From the NCBI RefSeq assembly GCF_030657335.1, contig NZ_CP131039.1:2248501-2312500 (forward strand): a stretch of DNA of 64,000 nt. The letters run 5' to 3'. This DNA comes from Croceibacterium aestuarii (lineage in GTDB: Bacteria; Pseudomonadota; Alphaproteobacteria; Sphingomonadales; Sphingomonadaceae). A model generated the notes under the pieces. It was given only the letters and a program-made list of their open reading frames with translations. It was not told the origin of the DNA and made no database searches. The position numbers and the translations under genes are program-made. Positions within the stretch are counted from its first letter, which is position 1, and every line of letters starts with the position of its first letter. This document shows, one piece after another, positions 1 through 10,040 of the stretch.

Positions 1-547
1 ACTTGCCAGGCAAGCCGGCGAGGAACATGATCACCACGCCGCCGAACATGATCGCGAGCGAAGTGCCCAGATCTGGCTGCAGCAAAACGAGCCCGGTAGG
101 GATACCGATCAAGAGGGCGGGGGGGACAAGCGGGCGAAACTGGCTGGTCATGCCAGCCGGTAGCTGGTGATAATAGGTCGCCAGTACGAGCACGATGGTC
201 GGTTTCATCAGCTCAGACGGCTGAAGCACGAGCGGGCCGATATTGAGCCAGCGCTGGCTGCCCCCTCCAACTTGGCCCACGATTTCGACCCCGAGGAGAA
301 GCAGCACGATGATCGCGTAGAGCGGGTAGGCCACCGTTCGCGCCAATTGCACGGGCAGGTACGAGATAGCTAGGGCAGCCGCGAGGAAAAGGGCGAAGCG
401 GATCAGCTGCGAGGACGCATAAGGCGACATCGAGCCTCCGGCGGCCGAGTAGAGCACCGCGGCGCTGAAGCAGACCAGCATCGTCAGAGGGATCAACACA
501 CGCCACGGCTGGTCGGCGATGATCGGGGGCAGAATCTGCTGCTTCAT
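1..547 (-). CDS. rodA: RodA peptidoglycan glycosyltransferase (SEDS family), partial
   Basis: This is the N-terminal 182 residues of RodA; the rest lies beyond the left edge. RodA polymerises lipid II into glycan strands in the inner membrane as partner of PBP2 in the elongasome. The visible part has a short cytoplasmic N-terminus (MKQQILPPII), several hydrophobic helices, and SEDS signatures such as GGSQRWLNIG and LQPSELMKP near residues 90-115, followed by LLQPDLGTSLAIM. The ATG overlaps the mrdA stop as ATGA, so translation is probably coupled. It is the last visible gene of the mreBCD-mrdA-rodA operon. The family call is firm; only the truncation at the edge limits it. Confidence 0.95.
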   Translation of the reverse strand, partial: MKQQILPPIIADQPWRVLIPLTMLVCFSAAVLYSAAGGSMSPYASSQLIRFALFLAAALAISYLPVQLARTVAYPLYAIIVLLLLGVEIVGQVGGGSQRWLNIGPLVLQPSELMKPTIVLVLATYYHQLPAGMTSQFRPLVPPALLIGIPTGLVLLQPDLGTSLAIMFGGVVIMFLAGLPGK

Positions 548-2571
548 TGCGGTGCCGCTCCAGCAGCGGCGGTACCGGGCTCGGCGCCGGGTTCGATCGC
601 CCCCGTGTTTGGCTGCGCGGGGAGGACGGCGGCGCGCGCTTCCGCGTCGACCTTCTGCGACACCGTAACGAGATCTTCGGGGGCCGGCGGAACGTCAACC
701 CCTGATGCGGCAGCGAACCGGGCGTACTGCGCGTCGAGCCGTTGCTGCGCCGTGCCGCCCCATTGTGCTTCGAAGCCGTGCAGCGTCTCGAGCGCTTTTC
801 CCGGATCGAACAGGTAGGTCATCACGTCGCGGGCGACGGGGTAGGCGGCGCCAGAACCGCCGCCGTGCTCGATGACCACGGCGCAGGCATAACGTGGATT
901 GTCGAACGGGGCGAAACAGATGAAGAGGCCGTGGTCGCGATACTTCCATTGGCCGCCTTTACCGCCGCCGACGTTGAGGCTGACCACCTGGGCGGTTCCT
1001 GTCTTTCCGGCCAGCAGGACATCGTCGATCGGCAAGCGGGCGCGGCCGGCAGTGCCGGGGCCGTTGACCACGTCCTTCATCGCATTTTGGATGATCTGCA
1101 CGTGGTCGCCGTGGAAGTTCATGTTCTCGAAGTGCGGCTGCTTACCGTCGAGCAGGAGTCGGGGCATCACCTTGTTGCCCGTGGCGATGCGCGAAGCGTA
1201 GACACCCAACTGCAGCGGATTGAAGAGCATGTAGCCTTGGCCGATCGTGGCGTTGACGGTGTCGAAGGCCTGCCATTCGCGCCCGTACTTCTTGAGCTTC
1301 CATGCGGGATCGGGAACCGTGCCATAGAACTGGCTCGCGACCGGCAGTGGGAATTCCTGGCCCAAGCCCACCCGGCGGGCCATGGTGGCAATGGCATCCA
1401 TCCCCATCTGCTGCGCAAAATAGTAGAAATAGACGTCGCACGACTGGTAGATGCCCTTGGACATGTTGACCCGGCCGTGGCCGCGGCGGTTCCAGCAGTG
1501 AAACACCCGGTTGCCCACGCGCAGGCCGCCGGTGCACACGGTCGACGCCTCAGGATCCAAGCCCGCTTCCAGGAAGCTCATCGCCACCATCGGCTTGACG
1601 GTCGAGCCCGGCGGGTAGAGTCCCTTGAGTATCTTGTTGCGGAGCGGAACGCGCTCGTCCTGGCTCAGCATTTGGTATTCGACACGGCCGATTCCATCGG
1701 AAAAGCTGTTGGGATCGAAGCTCGGCATCGAGGCCATGCACATCAGGTCGCCGGTCTTGCAGTCGATCACCACCACCGAACCGGATTCAAGGCCTAGCCG
1801 CCTCGCGGCATAGTCCTGCAGCGGGCCGTCGATGGACAGCTTGATCGATTGACCCTGGACATCTTCGCGCGTCTCGAGATTGCGCACGATGCGCCCGCTC
1901 GCCGTCACTTCGGTGCGGCGCGCGCCAGGTTCGCCGCGCAGAACCTGCTCGAACTGCTTTTCGAGCCCGTCCTTGCCGATCTTGAAACCGGGCGCGAGCA
2001 GGAGCGGGATCGGCTCGTTCTCGTATTCCTCGCGCGAGGCCGGGCCGACATAGCCAATGAGGTGCCCGACGGCCGGGCCGGTGGGATAATAGCGGCTGAA
2101 GCCGCGCTGGGGGATGACACCGGGCAGTTCGGGCAGGCGCACGCTGACCGCGGCGAAGCGGTCGTAGTCGAGACCGCTGGCAACCGGGACGGATTGGAAA
2201 CTGGCTGACTTGTCGAGCTTGGTTCTCAGATCCGCGACTTCGTCGGCGGAAAACGAAAGGAGATTGCCCAGCACTTCCACCGTACGCTCCTTGTCGATCA
2301 CCCTCTCGGGCAAGATATCGACGCGGAAGTCGGCCCGATTGGAGGCAAGGGGCGCACCGTTGCGGTCGAGAATCCAGCCGCGACGTGGTGGAATGAGCGT
2401 CAGGTTTACCCTGTTGCTCTCCGCCTCCATCTCGTACTTTTCGTTCTCGGCCACCGCGATATAGCCCATGCGTGCAGCGAGAAGCAGGCCAATGCCGCCC
2501 TGGACCGCTCCGACCACGAAGGTCCGGCGATCGAAGGTCTGACGGAGCGAAGAGGCGCTGTACTTTGCCAC
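544..2571 (-). CDS. mrdA: Penicillin-binding protein 2 (class B transpeptidase of the elongasome)
   Basis: PBP2 cross-links new peptidoglycan during side-wall growth, paired with RodA. It has one N-terminal membrane anchor, a dimerisation (pedestal) domain opening with LTLIPPRRGWILDRNG, and a transpeptidase domain. Active-site motifs are STVK (about residue 324), SCD (about 378) and KTG (about 522, in LAGKTGTAQVV). The tail is Ala/Pro-rich. I place the start at a GTG (position 2571), eight bases after the mreD stop, giving 675 residues; the frame stays open further upstream but those codons lie inside mreD. The spacing of a GAGG to this GTG is tight, so the exact start is less sure than the product. 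Confidence 0.93.
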   Translation of the reverse strand: MAKYSASSLRQTFDRRTFVVGAVQGGIGLLLAARMGYIAVAENEKYEMEAESNRVNLTLIPPRRGWILDRNGAPLASNRADFRVDILPERVIDKERTVEVLGNLLSFSADEVADLRTKLDKSASFQSVPVASGLDYDRFAAVSVRLPELPGVIPQRGFSRYYPTGPAVGHLIGYVGPASREEYENEPIPLLLAPGFKIGKDGLEKQFEQVLRGEPGARRTEVTASGRIVRNLETREDVQGQSIKLSIDGPLQDYAARRLGLESGSVVVIDCKTGDLMCMASMPSFDPNSFSDGIGRVEYQMLSQDERVPLRNKILKGLYPPGSTVKPMVAMSFLEAGLDPEASTVCTGGLRVGNRVFHCWNRRGHGRVNMSKGIYQSCDVYFYYFAQQMGMDAIATMARRVGLGQEFPLPVASQFYGTVPDPAWKLKKYGREWQAFDTVNATIGQGYMLFNPLQLGVYASRIATGNKVMPRLLLDGKQPHFENMNFHGDHVQIIQNAMKDVVNGPGTAGRARLPIDDVLLAGKTGTAQVVSLNVGGGKGGQWKYRDHGLFICFAPFDNPRYACAVVIEHGGGSGAAYPVARDVMTYLFDPGKALETLHGFEAQWGGTAQQRLDAQYARFAAASGVDVPPAPEDLVTVSQKVDAEARAAVLPAQPNTGAIEPGAEPGTAAAGAAPQ

Positions 2572-2578
2572 GCCTCGT

Positions 2579-3136
2579 TCAGCGGACCCGGCGGACGCGA
2601 AACAGGCGCATTCTATCCAGTTGCGACACCATGCGAGCAATGATGGGGTAGGTAAGCAGGGAGAGCAAGAACTGCGGCAACATGGCGGAAAGCTGTTGGA
2701 AACTGACTTGTGCGCCCGAAAACAGCGCTGCCAGAACGAGATAGGCAGCGAGAAAGCCCGATGCAACGAACCAGTCCTGCCAGAATCCGCGCCAGGGAAA
2801 ACGCATGTCGAGCAGGTCGAGGCCGATCAGCGCCAGCGAGAAGAGCAGTATCCCGCTGCCGAAGGGCTGGCCGGAAAACAGATCGTCGAATGCACCGAGC
2901 GGTAGCCCGGCCCAGAGCGGCAGCAGGCCCGGTCGCAACTGCCGCCATGCAAGCATGATCACGAAGGCGATGGGCGGGAGGAGGGGAGCAGGCGCAATGA
3001 TCGGCAAGAGCGGCGTCAACGAGCCGAGAAGAATCGATACCCATGGCAGACCGAAGGCGAGTGCCGGCGAATGGTCACGATTGATCTTGCTGCCAAAAGC
3101 ATCTTGCCGAGCGCGCGGGTTGATCGGGTTGATCAT
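2579..3136 (-). CDS. mreD: Rod shape-determining membrane protein MreD
   Basis: MreD is a small inner-membrane protein of the Rod complex that helps couple MreB/MreC to PBP2-RodA. The 185-residue product is largely hydrophobic with about five membrane helices (for example LPWVSILLGSLTPLLPII and LLFSLALIGLDLL) and shows the usual low conservation of the family. The ATG overlaps the mreC stop as ATGA, which decides the start (MINPINPRAR) over an upstream in-frame ATG. Position between mreC and mrdA supports the call strongly. Confidence 0.9.
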   Translation of the reverse strand: MINPINPRARQDAFGSKINRDHSPALAFGLPWVSILLGSLTPLLPIIAPAPLLPPIAFVIMLAWRQLRPGLLPLWAGLPLGAFDDLFSGQPFGSGILLFSLALIGLDLLDMRFPWRGFWQDWFVASGFLAAYLVLAALFSGAQVSFQQLSAMLPQFLLSLLTYPIIARMVSQLDRMRLFRVRRVR

Positions 3137-4026
3137 TCGCTCTCCGCCAGGCTCTTCTCGGGCGGAGTGCGCAATAGCTCGACCGCTTCCGGCTTCCACA
3201 CAGGTTCGATGCTGACGAAATCGGTGGCCGCGGGATTGCTCAGCAGGCGCGCAATGGCGCCGTCCTTGTTCGGCTCCTCGACCACTGCGACCGGAATATT
3301 CGGCCGGAACAGCCCGCCGGCACCGGAGGTGACGAAGACGTCCCCCTTCTTGAGCGGGTTGATACCCAGGTTGATCAGCCTCAGGCGCAAGGAGCCGTCG
3401 GGACGTCCCTCGGCGAAAGCGACCACGTCATCGGTGGCGCGGCGCACCGGCACCATGCTTTCGCTATCGGTGAGCAGAAGGACGCGGGCGCTATGGCGAC
3501 CGGTTTCAAAGACACGCCCCACGAGACCCATCGGTGAAACGACCGGCATTTCCGGTTTCACGCCATCGGCGCTGCCCGAGGACATGTAGGCGAAACGCCG
3601 GGTGCTCGACGAGGTCGAGCCGATCAGCCGGCCGAGAGCCACGGGCTCAACTTCGCTCTCGCTCAGGGCGAGCGCGGCCTTGAGTCGCTTGTTTTCCTGG
3701 GCGATGGCTTGGGCTTCTACCAGTTTGACCCGCGCGACCTGCATTTCGCGCTCAAGCGCAGCGTTCCGGCTGCCGGCGCGGTAGTAGCCCGCGATGGCCT
3801 CGAAAAAGTTCCTGCCGCCGGTCCGTGCGGAGGCGCCGGCCTCGCCGGCGGATGAGGTCGCATCGACCGCCATCGACCGCAGGCCCGATATCGCCTGCGG
3901 CTGCCATAGGGAAATGATCAGCAGCGCCGCGCCCAGAAGCGCGCCGACGCTCGCCAGAACGTATGCCGTGAAGACGCTCAGTTGCGCCTTGCGGTTCGTG
4001 CCAGAGCGGTTCGAGGGCGGAGCCAT
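3133..4026 (-). CDS. mreC: Rod shape-determining protein MreC
   Basis: MreC is a bitopic periplasmic scaffold that activates the PBP2-RodA pair. The 297-residue protein has a short cytoplasmic start, one membrane helix at about residues 18-43, a coiled-coil stretch (about 75-120, ALEREMQVARVKLVEAQAIA) and the twin beta-barrel domain beginning at VALGRLIGSTSSSTRRF. Family features such as PVVSPMGLVGRV and FVTSGAGGLFRPNIPVAVV are present. It lies 31 bases after mreB and overlaps mreD by four bases. Confidence is high. Confidence 0.94.
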   Translation of the reverse strand: MAPPSNRSGTNRKAQLSVFTAYVLASVGALLGAALLIISLWQPQAISGLRSMAVDATSSAGEAGASARTGGRNFFEAIAGYYRAGSRNAALEREMQVARVKLVEAQAIAQENKRLKAALALSESEVEPVALGRLIGSTSSSTRRFAYMSSGSADGVKPEMPVVSPMGLVGRVFETGRHSARVLLLTDSESMVPVRRATDDVVAFAEGRPDGSLRLRLINLGINPLKKGDVFVTSGAGGLFRPNIPVAVVEEPNKDGAIARLLSNPAATDFVSIEPVWKPEAVELLRTPPEKSLAESE

Positions 4027-4057
4027 TGCCGCCTAGCCTCCTTGCAATTCCGGAAGG

Positions 4058-5291
<1,234 letters not shown>

Positions 5292-7097
5292 ATGCCGCAA
5301 ATTCGCCGCCTTCCGGAGACGCTCGTCAACCGCATCGCTGCGGGCGAAGTCGTCGAACGCCCGGCATCGGCGCTGAAGGAGATCCTGGAAAACGCCATCG
5401 ATGCGGGAGCCACCCGGATTGCCGTGTCCCTCGGCGAGGGCGGCCTGGGCAAAGTCGAAGTCACCGATGACGGCTGCGGTATGGATGCGGACCAACTGGC
5501 CCTCGCGCTCGAGAGGCACGCGACCTCCAAGCTGCCCGACGATGCCATCGAGAAGGTGGTCACGCTCGGCTTTCGCGGCGAAGCGCTGCCATCGATCGCC
5601 AGTGTCGCCCGGCTGACGATAGAGAGCCGGGTGCGCCAGTCGGTACAGGGCTGGCGCCGTGTGACCGACCACGGTGCGGTGGTCGACGAGGGTCCGGCCG
5701 CCTTGCCGCCGGGCACGCGCGTCCGGGTCGAGCAGCTGTTCGCCAAGGTCCCCGCACGGCGCAAGTTCCTGCGCACCGAGCGCAGCGAGTACGCCGCCTG
5801 CCTCGATATCGTCAGGCGCCTGGCGATGGCTCGACCCGATGTCTCGATCCGCCTCGAGCACAACGATAGAACCATTTTCGACCTGCAGGGCGGGGAGGGG
5901 TTGGCCTCGCGCGTGGCGATGATCGTCGCGAGAGAACTGGCAGACAATTCGGTCGCCATCGATCTTGAGCGCCCGACTCAGAGCGGGACGATGCGGCTCA
6001 CCGGGATCGCCGGCTTGCCGACCTACAACCGCGGGGTTGCGGATCACCAATATCTGTTCGTCAATGGCCGCCCGGTGAAGGACCGGCTGCTCGTCGGCGC
6101 TGTGCGCGGTGCCTATGCCGACATGCTGGCGCGCGACCGCCACGCAGTGCTGGCGCTATTCCTCGAACTGCCAAGCGAAGAAGTCGATGTGAACGTCCAC
6201 CCGGCCAAGACGGAGGTGCGTTTTCGCGATGCGCAGGCCGTGCGCGGCTTCATTGTTTCGGGATTGCGGCAGGCGCTCTCGACCGGCGATCGTCGCAGCG
6301 CTCAGGCGCCCGACGCGGGCGCGATGGGGCGGTGGCAGGTGGAGCCCGAGATCGCCCCCGCGCTCGGTTCGATCTTTGGCGGGCGCGACTGGTCGGCGCC
6401 ATCTCACCATGTCCGCTCGCCCGGCACGCCCTATCACGGATCGGACGCGCAGGTCATGGACGCTCCAATCGGCCGGGCGGAAGCGGCGGAGCCAATCTCG
6501 GACGATGCCACACAGTATCCCCTCGGCGTGGCGCGCGGACAGATCGCCAGCACCTACATCGTCGCCGAAGCGGCCGATGGGCTCGTGATCGTCGACCAGC
6601 ACGCAGCGCACGAACGCCTCGTGCTCGAACGGCTCCGCGCGGCGGGCGCGGGCGACAAGGTCGCCGCCAGCCAGGCGTTGCTGATTCCCGAGGTCGTCGA
6701 ACTCGACGAACCAGCCTGTGACCGGCTCGACGAGCAGGTCGATAGATTTGCCGAATTCGGCCTCGTAATGGAGCGTTTCGGACCCGGCGCAATGCTCGTG
6801 CGGGCCCTGCCGGGCGCGTTCAAGGGCGGCGATCCCGAGCGCCTGCTCCGCGACCTCGCCGACGACATCGCCCAGCACGGCGAAGGCTTGCTGCTCGGTG
6901 AAAAGATTGAGCATGTTCTCGCGACGATGGCCTGCCACGGCTCAGTGCGCGCCGGGCGTACGTTGGGCGTCGCGGAAATGAACGCGCTCCTGCGCGAGAT
7001 GGAACGCACTCCGCGCTCGGGCCAATGCAACCATGGCCGGCCGACCTGGGTCAAGCTGTCGATGGGCGATGTCGAAAAGCTCTTCGGGAGGCACTGA
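5292..7097 (+). CDS. mutL: DNA mismatch repair protein MutL
   Basis: MutL links MutS mismatch recognition to strand incision. The 601-residue product opens with the GHKL ATPase signatures IAAGEVVERPASALKE, ENAIDAGAT and GFRGEALPSIASV, and has VNVHPAKTEVRF at the end of the N-terminal region. The C-terminal domain carries DQHAAHERLVLE starting at D435, which fits the DQHA(X)2E(X)4E endonuclease metal motif, plus CNHGRPTW near the end. It should therefore be a nicking MutL, as expected in organisms without MutH. The start MPQIRRLPETL matches the family; an in-frame ATG nine codons upstream is less likely. Its stop overlaps the next ATG (TGATG). Confidence 0.96.
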   Translation: MPQIRRLPETLVNRIAAGEVVERPASALKEILENAIDAGATRIAVSLGEGGLGKVEVTDDGCGMDADQLALALERHATSKLPDDAIEKVVTLGFRGEALPSIASVARLTIESRVRQSVQGWRRVTDHGAVVDEGPAALPPGTRVRVEQLFAKVPARRKFLRTERSEYAACLDIVRRLAMARPDVSIRLEHNDRTIFDLQGGEGLASRVAMIVARELADNSVAIDLERPTQSGTMRLTGIAGLPTYNRGVADHQYLFVNGRPVKDRLLVGAVRGAYADMLARDRHAVLALFLELPSEEVDVNVHPAKTEVRFRDAQAVRGFIVSGLRQALSTGDRRSAQAPDAGAMGRWQVEPEIAPALGSIFGGRDWSAPSHHVRSPGTPYHGSDAQVMDAPIGRAEAAEPISDDATQYPLGVARGQIASTYIVAEAADGLVIVDQHAAHERLVLERLRAAGAGDKVAASQALLIPEVVELDEPACDRLDEQVDRFAEFGLVMERFGPGAMLVRALPGAFKGGDPERLLRDLADDIAQHGEGLLLGEKIEHVLATMACHGSVRAGRTLGVAEMNALLREMERTPRSGQCNHGRPTWVKLSMGDVEKLFGRH

Positions 7098-7555
7098 TGC
7101 GCCGCGCGGTTCCCCTCCTGCTCCTGTTGCTTGCCGGCTGTGACCGTTCCCCCGCCGGCGATAAGTCCGGTCAGCCGGTCGCCCCACCGGCCCAGTCGCT
7201 GGCGCTGCAGTCGATCGGCTTTCCGGACATCGAGGCGAACGACCTCTATGGCGCAAGCTGCGCTTATGCATCGGGCAAGTCGATGGCCCCGCTCGTCATC
7301 GCATTCGACGACGAAGCCGTGATCAAGGTCGATGGGCAAATTCAGCGGTTCAAGCTCGATCCGCAATGCACTGAGGTGAAGCTCGGCACCGGGTCACGCT
7401 ACCTTGCCGACCGTCAGGTGCTCGATCTCGCTATCGAAGGCGAGGGCAAACAAGTGGGCTACGAAACCGTGAATTACGCCGGCTCGGTCAAACTCAGCAC
7501 GGCAGATGGGCGGGTTCTCTATAAGACCAGTGGCGCGGTGCAGTGCGGCAGTTGA
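7097..7555 (+). CDS. Predicted lipoprotein of unknown function
   Basis: This 152-residue protein has a lipoprotein signal: a short basic N-terminus (MRRAVP), a leucine-rich core and the lipobox LAGC with Cys at residue 15. The mature part is unfamiliar to me. It contains two cysteines (DLYGASCAYASG and LDPQCTEVKL) and a third near the C-terminus (GAVQCGS), so a disulfide is possible. Its ATG overlaps the mutL stop (TGATG), implying coupled translation, although no functional link to mismatch repair is evident. Similar short envelope proteins follow mutL in related genomes as far as I recall. Function unknown. Confidence 0.8.
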   Translation: MRRAVPLLLLLLAGCDRSPAGDKSGQPVAPPAQSLALQSIGFPDIEANDLYGASCAYASGKSMAPLVIAFDDEAVIKVDGQIQRFKLDPQCTEVKLGTGSRYLADRQVLDLAIEGEGKQVGYETVNYAGSVKLSTADGRVLYKTSGAVQCGS

Positions 7556-7731
7556 TCGCTCGTCGTCAGCGATGCGACGATCGGCCCAGAGCGCGAGAGA
7601 GGATCGCAGCTCTGGATGAACAACTCGCCACGCTCGAAACTGCCAGAACATCGCTCGACAAGCTTGCCGACGACTGTGCGAAGAACGAGGCCGGGTTATG
7701 CCGATCCCTGCCGCTTTTCGATCCGGGCTAA
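7543..7731 (+). pseudogene. Remnant of a MerR-family regulator (C-terminal dimerisation helix only)
   Basis: The frame reads as the tail of a MerR-type heavy-metal regulator: RERIAALDEQLATLETARTS is the antiparallel coiled-coil helix, followed by LDKLADDCAKNEAGLC, the usual Cys-containing C-terminal loop, and a short end. The N-terminal winged-helix DNA-binding domain is missing. The 3' end of the lipoprotein gene occupies the place where it should be, and the start codon lies inside that gene. I read it as the relic of a deletion that fused the mutL-lipoprotein unit to the 3' end of a regulator gene. A functional small protein cannot be excluded. Confidence 0.5.
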
Positions 7732-8541
7732 CTAGCGAAAGCTTGGCTTCAAGCCTTCCGAGCCGAAGTCCGGTATGATGCGGTAGCGCGATACGGCCAT
7801 GCTGAAGGCACCGAACAGCATCAGCCCGATACAGACCGCGGTATAGGCGATGCCGCTGCCGCGCAGGCTCATGAGCGCTTCGCCAAGTCCGCTGACCTGC
7901 GTTCCGCTGTCGAACCAGGCCGCCTTGACGATCGACCAACCGACCAGGGCGAAGACCACTGCGCGGGCGCCGTATCCGGCGCGCCCGACCGGTTCGATGG
8001 CGCCAGGGGCACGCGAACTGACCCGGTGCATGAAGCTCGCCGTTATCGCGCCCTTCGCCTGCATGAATGCGGCCGCGAGGAACCCAAGGCCTACCGCACC
8101 GACCACGACGCTTCCCAATGTCCAGTCGAGGACCGTCGCCGCCGCTTGTTCGCTCTGACCGGAATCAGCGGCCTGTTTGGTGCCTTGCGCAAACTGAAAC
8201 GCCGCCAACGCAAGGATTGAATAGGCGACCGCGCTTGCTGCGTCTCCGATGCGCTTGGCGACTCCCGTGGTGTCGGTGCCACGGTGCTGCACGTCGCCCA
8301 CCGCGGAGGCGAGCTTGAAAACAACATACGCTACCAATCCCAGGGCAATCAGATAAAGCAGGGGCGTCCCCAAAGGAACGTCCTGCAACATGTCGAACAC
8401 CGCTTGGTTGCCCTCGTCCGGACGGGCCCGGGTACCCAGCGCCATATAACCGAGCAAGAAGTAGGTCAGCCCCCGCGAGGCATAGCCGAGCCGCACCAGC
8501 CAGCGAAATTTTTCCGACTTGTCGACCAACTTCCGCTCCAT
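7732..8541 (-). CDS. DUF1206 family integral membrane protein
   Basis: This 269-residue protein has six predicted membrane helices arranged as three repeats of a two-helix unit, each with a GYASRG or GYGAR-like loop: RLGYASRGLTYFLLGYMALG, then KRIGDAASAVAYSILALAAF, then GRAGYGARAVVFALVGWSIV. This is the DUF1206 architecture, whose function is unknown. The start MERKLVDKSEKFRW is preferred over upstream in-frame codons because the first helix follows at the family's normal distance. It is convergent with the MerR remnant; its stop falls immediately after the remnant's end. Confidence 0.85.
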   Translation of the reverse strand: MERKLVDKSEKFRWLVRLGYASRGLTYFLLGYMALGTRARPDEGNQAVFDMLQDVPLGTPLLYLIALGLVAYVVFKLASAVGDVQHRGTDTTGVAKRIGDAASAVAYSILALAAFQFAQGTKQAADSGQSEQAAATVLDWTLGSVVVGAVGLGFLAAAFMQAKGAITASFMHRVSSRAPGAIEPVGRAGYGARAVVFALVGWSIVKAAWFDSGTQVSGLGEALMSLRGSGIAYTAVCIGLMLFGAFSMAVSRYRIIPDFGSEGLKPSFR

Positions 8542-8587
8542 CGTTGTTTGCTTTGCCAGCCCAACGGCGGAGGTTTGGAAAAGTGCC

Positions 8588-9295
8588 CTAACGCAAGCGC
8601 TTGACGTAGAGTTGGCCGTTGCGGCGCTCGAGTTTGAAGTTGTCGCTCGCTGCCTGGACCAGGTCGGACAAGCGCTTGTAGCCGTGATTGCGGACGTCGA
8701 AGCTCGACCTGTTGCCGGCAAGTTGTCCGACTTCCTGCAACTTGGCAAAACCATCCTCATCGCGGTTCGCCGCTTTCCAGGCCGCGCCAAGCAGTTCGAT
8801 GATTTCTGCATCGACCGGGTCGCTGTCGGACTTTCCGTCATCCTTGGCGGACGTCTTGATCAGCTGGTCGACGTCTATGTACCGGGTGCAGGCCGTCTTG
8901 AAGGCCTCGGGCGCCTTGGCGCTGCCGAAACCGTAGACGATCAACCCGTCCTGCCGCAGCCGGGTGACAAGCGGGGTAAAGTCGCTGTCGCTGCTCATGA
9001 TCCCGAAGCCGTCGACCTTGCCGGCGTTGAGCAAATCGATGGCATCGATTGCCATCGCGATATCTGTCGCATTCTTGCCCTTGGTCAGGTCGAACTGTTG
9101 CATCGGCTGCAGGCCGTAGCGATGCGTGATCTTGTTCCAGTTGCTGAGTGCAGGCTTGGCCCAGTTGCCATAGGCGCGGCGGATGTTCACCTGGCCGAGC
9201 TCGGCCAACACCGTCAGAACCGGGTCGATACCCGCGTGGCTGGCGTTGTCGGCATCTATCAACAGGGCGATATTCTTGAGTTCTGCTTCGGGCAT
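8588..9295 (-). CDS. NYN-domain putative ribonuclease with C-terminal OST-HTH/LOTUS domain
   Basis: The N-terminal two thirds form a NYN (LabA/DUF88, PIN-like) domain with the acidic metal-binding set: IALLIDADNAS (about residue 12), ATDIAMAIDAIDLL (about 78) and FGIMSSDSDFTPLV (about 100). Residues about 165-235 resemble an OST-HTH/LOTUS RNA-binding module (FAKLQEVGQLAGNRSSFDV, then HGYKRLSDLVQA). The family is thought to cleave or bind structured RNA, but substrates are mostly unknown in bacteria. I chose the ATG giving 235 residues; an ATG ten codons upstream is possible, and neither has a clear ribosome-binding site. It sits just downstream of the carbonic anhydrase. Confidence 0.85.
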   Translation of the reverse strand: MPEAELKNIALLIDADNASHAGIDPVLTVLAELGQVNIRRAYGNWAKPALSNWNKITHRYGLQPMQQFDLTKGKNATDIAMAIDAIDLLNAGKVDGFGIMSSDSDFTPLVTRLRQDGLIVYGFGSAKAPEAFKTACTRYIDVDQLIKTSAKDDGKSDSDPVDAEIIELLGAAWKAANRDEDGFAKLQEVGQLAGNRSSFDVRNHGYKRLSDLVQAASDNFKLERRNGQLYVKRLR

Positions 9296-9334
9296 CGCGG
9301 CTATGTGGCCGCCGGCCCGCCCCATGGCAAGACG

Positions 9335-9982
9335 TCAGGCTGCTTTGAACTCGCCGGAACTCTCATCGAGCAGATGCAGGACGCCGTCCGAAATAGCGAA
9401 GTAGGCCCCGCGTAGGGTGACTTCGCCGGTCGGCTCCTTCTCCTGAATGCAGGGAAATGTGCGCAGGTTGGCAAGGCTGACCTTGACCGCGGCCAGCTCC
9501 ATCGCCCGCTCGGCCTCGCGTCCGGACGTGCCAAGCTTTTCGGCGATGGGTTCGCGCACGTCGTCGAGCATGTCGATCCAGTGGGCAACGAAGCCGCCTT
9601 CGCCGAGGCGATTGCCGTGCAGGTCCTGCGTCAGCGCCGCTTGGCAACCGCCGCACATCCCGTGGCCCAGGACGACCACTTCGCGCACCTTGAGGAACTG
9701 AACGGCGAATTCCAGTGCGGCGGAAACGCCGTGGCGGCCGGGATTCGTTTCGAACGGCGGGACCAGCGCGGCGACGTTGCGGACCACGAACAGCTCGCCC
9801 GGGGCGACGTCGAAAATCTGCGAGGGATCGACCCGGCTATCGGAGCATGAAATTACCATCGTCTTCGGCGACTGGCCTTCTGCCAGCGCGGCCCATCGTT
9901 CGCGCTCCTCCTCCCAGTGGCCTTCGCGGAAACGGCGGTAGCCTTCGAGGAGGCCGAGCAGGGGAGAAGAGTCGCTTGTCAT
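9335..9982 (-). CDS. can: Beta-class carbonic anhydrase
   Basis: This enzyme interconverts CO2 and bicarbonate. The 215-residue protein has the beta-class zinc ligands Cys46, His107 and Cys110 with the Asp48-Arg50 dyad ([12 protein letters not shown] and [10 protein letters not shown]). The motif HGMCGGC is typical of proteobacterial beta-carbonic anhydrases. There is no signal peptide, so it should be cytoplasmic. It is divergent from lipA with only about 58 bases between them. Confidence 0.94.
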   Translation of the reverse strand: MTSDSSPLLGLLEGYRRFREGHWEEERERWAALAEGQSPKTMVISCSDSRVDPSQIFDVAPGELFVVRNVAALVPPFETNPGRHGVSAALEFAVQFLKVREVVVLGHGMCGGCQAALTQDLHGNRLGEGGFVAHWIDMLDDVREPIAEKLGTSGREAERAMELAAVKVSLANLRTFPCIQEKEPTGEVTLRGAYFAISDGVLHLLDESSGEFKAA

Positions 9983-10040
9983 GCCCCGGCCATGCCGCGC
10001 GGCATTGCCTCTTTCAAGTCACATCCCTAAGTGCACCCGC

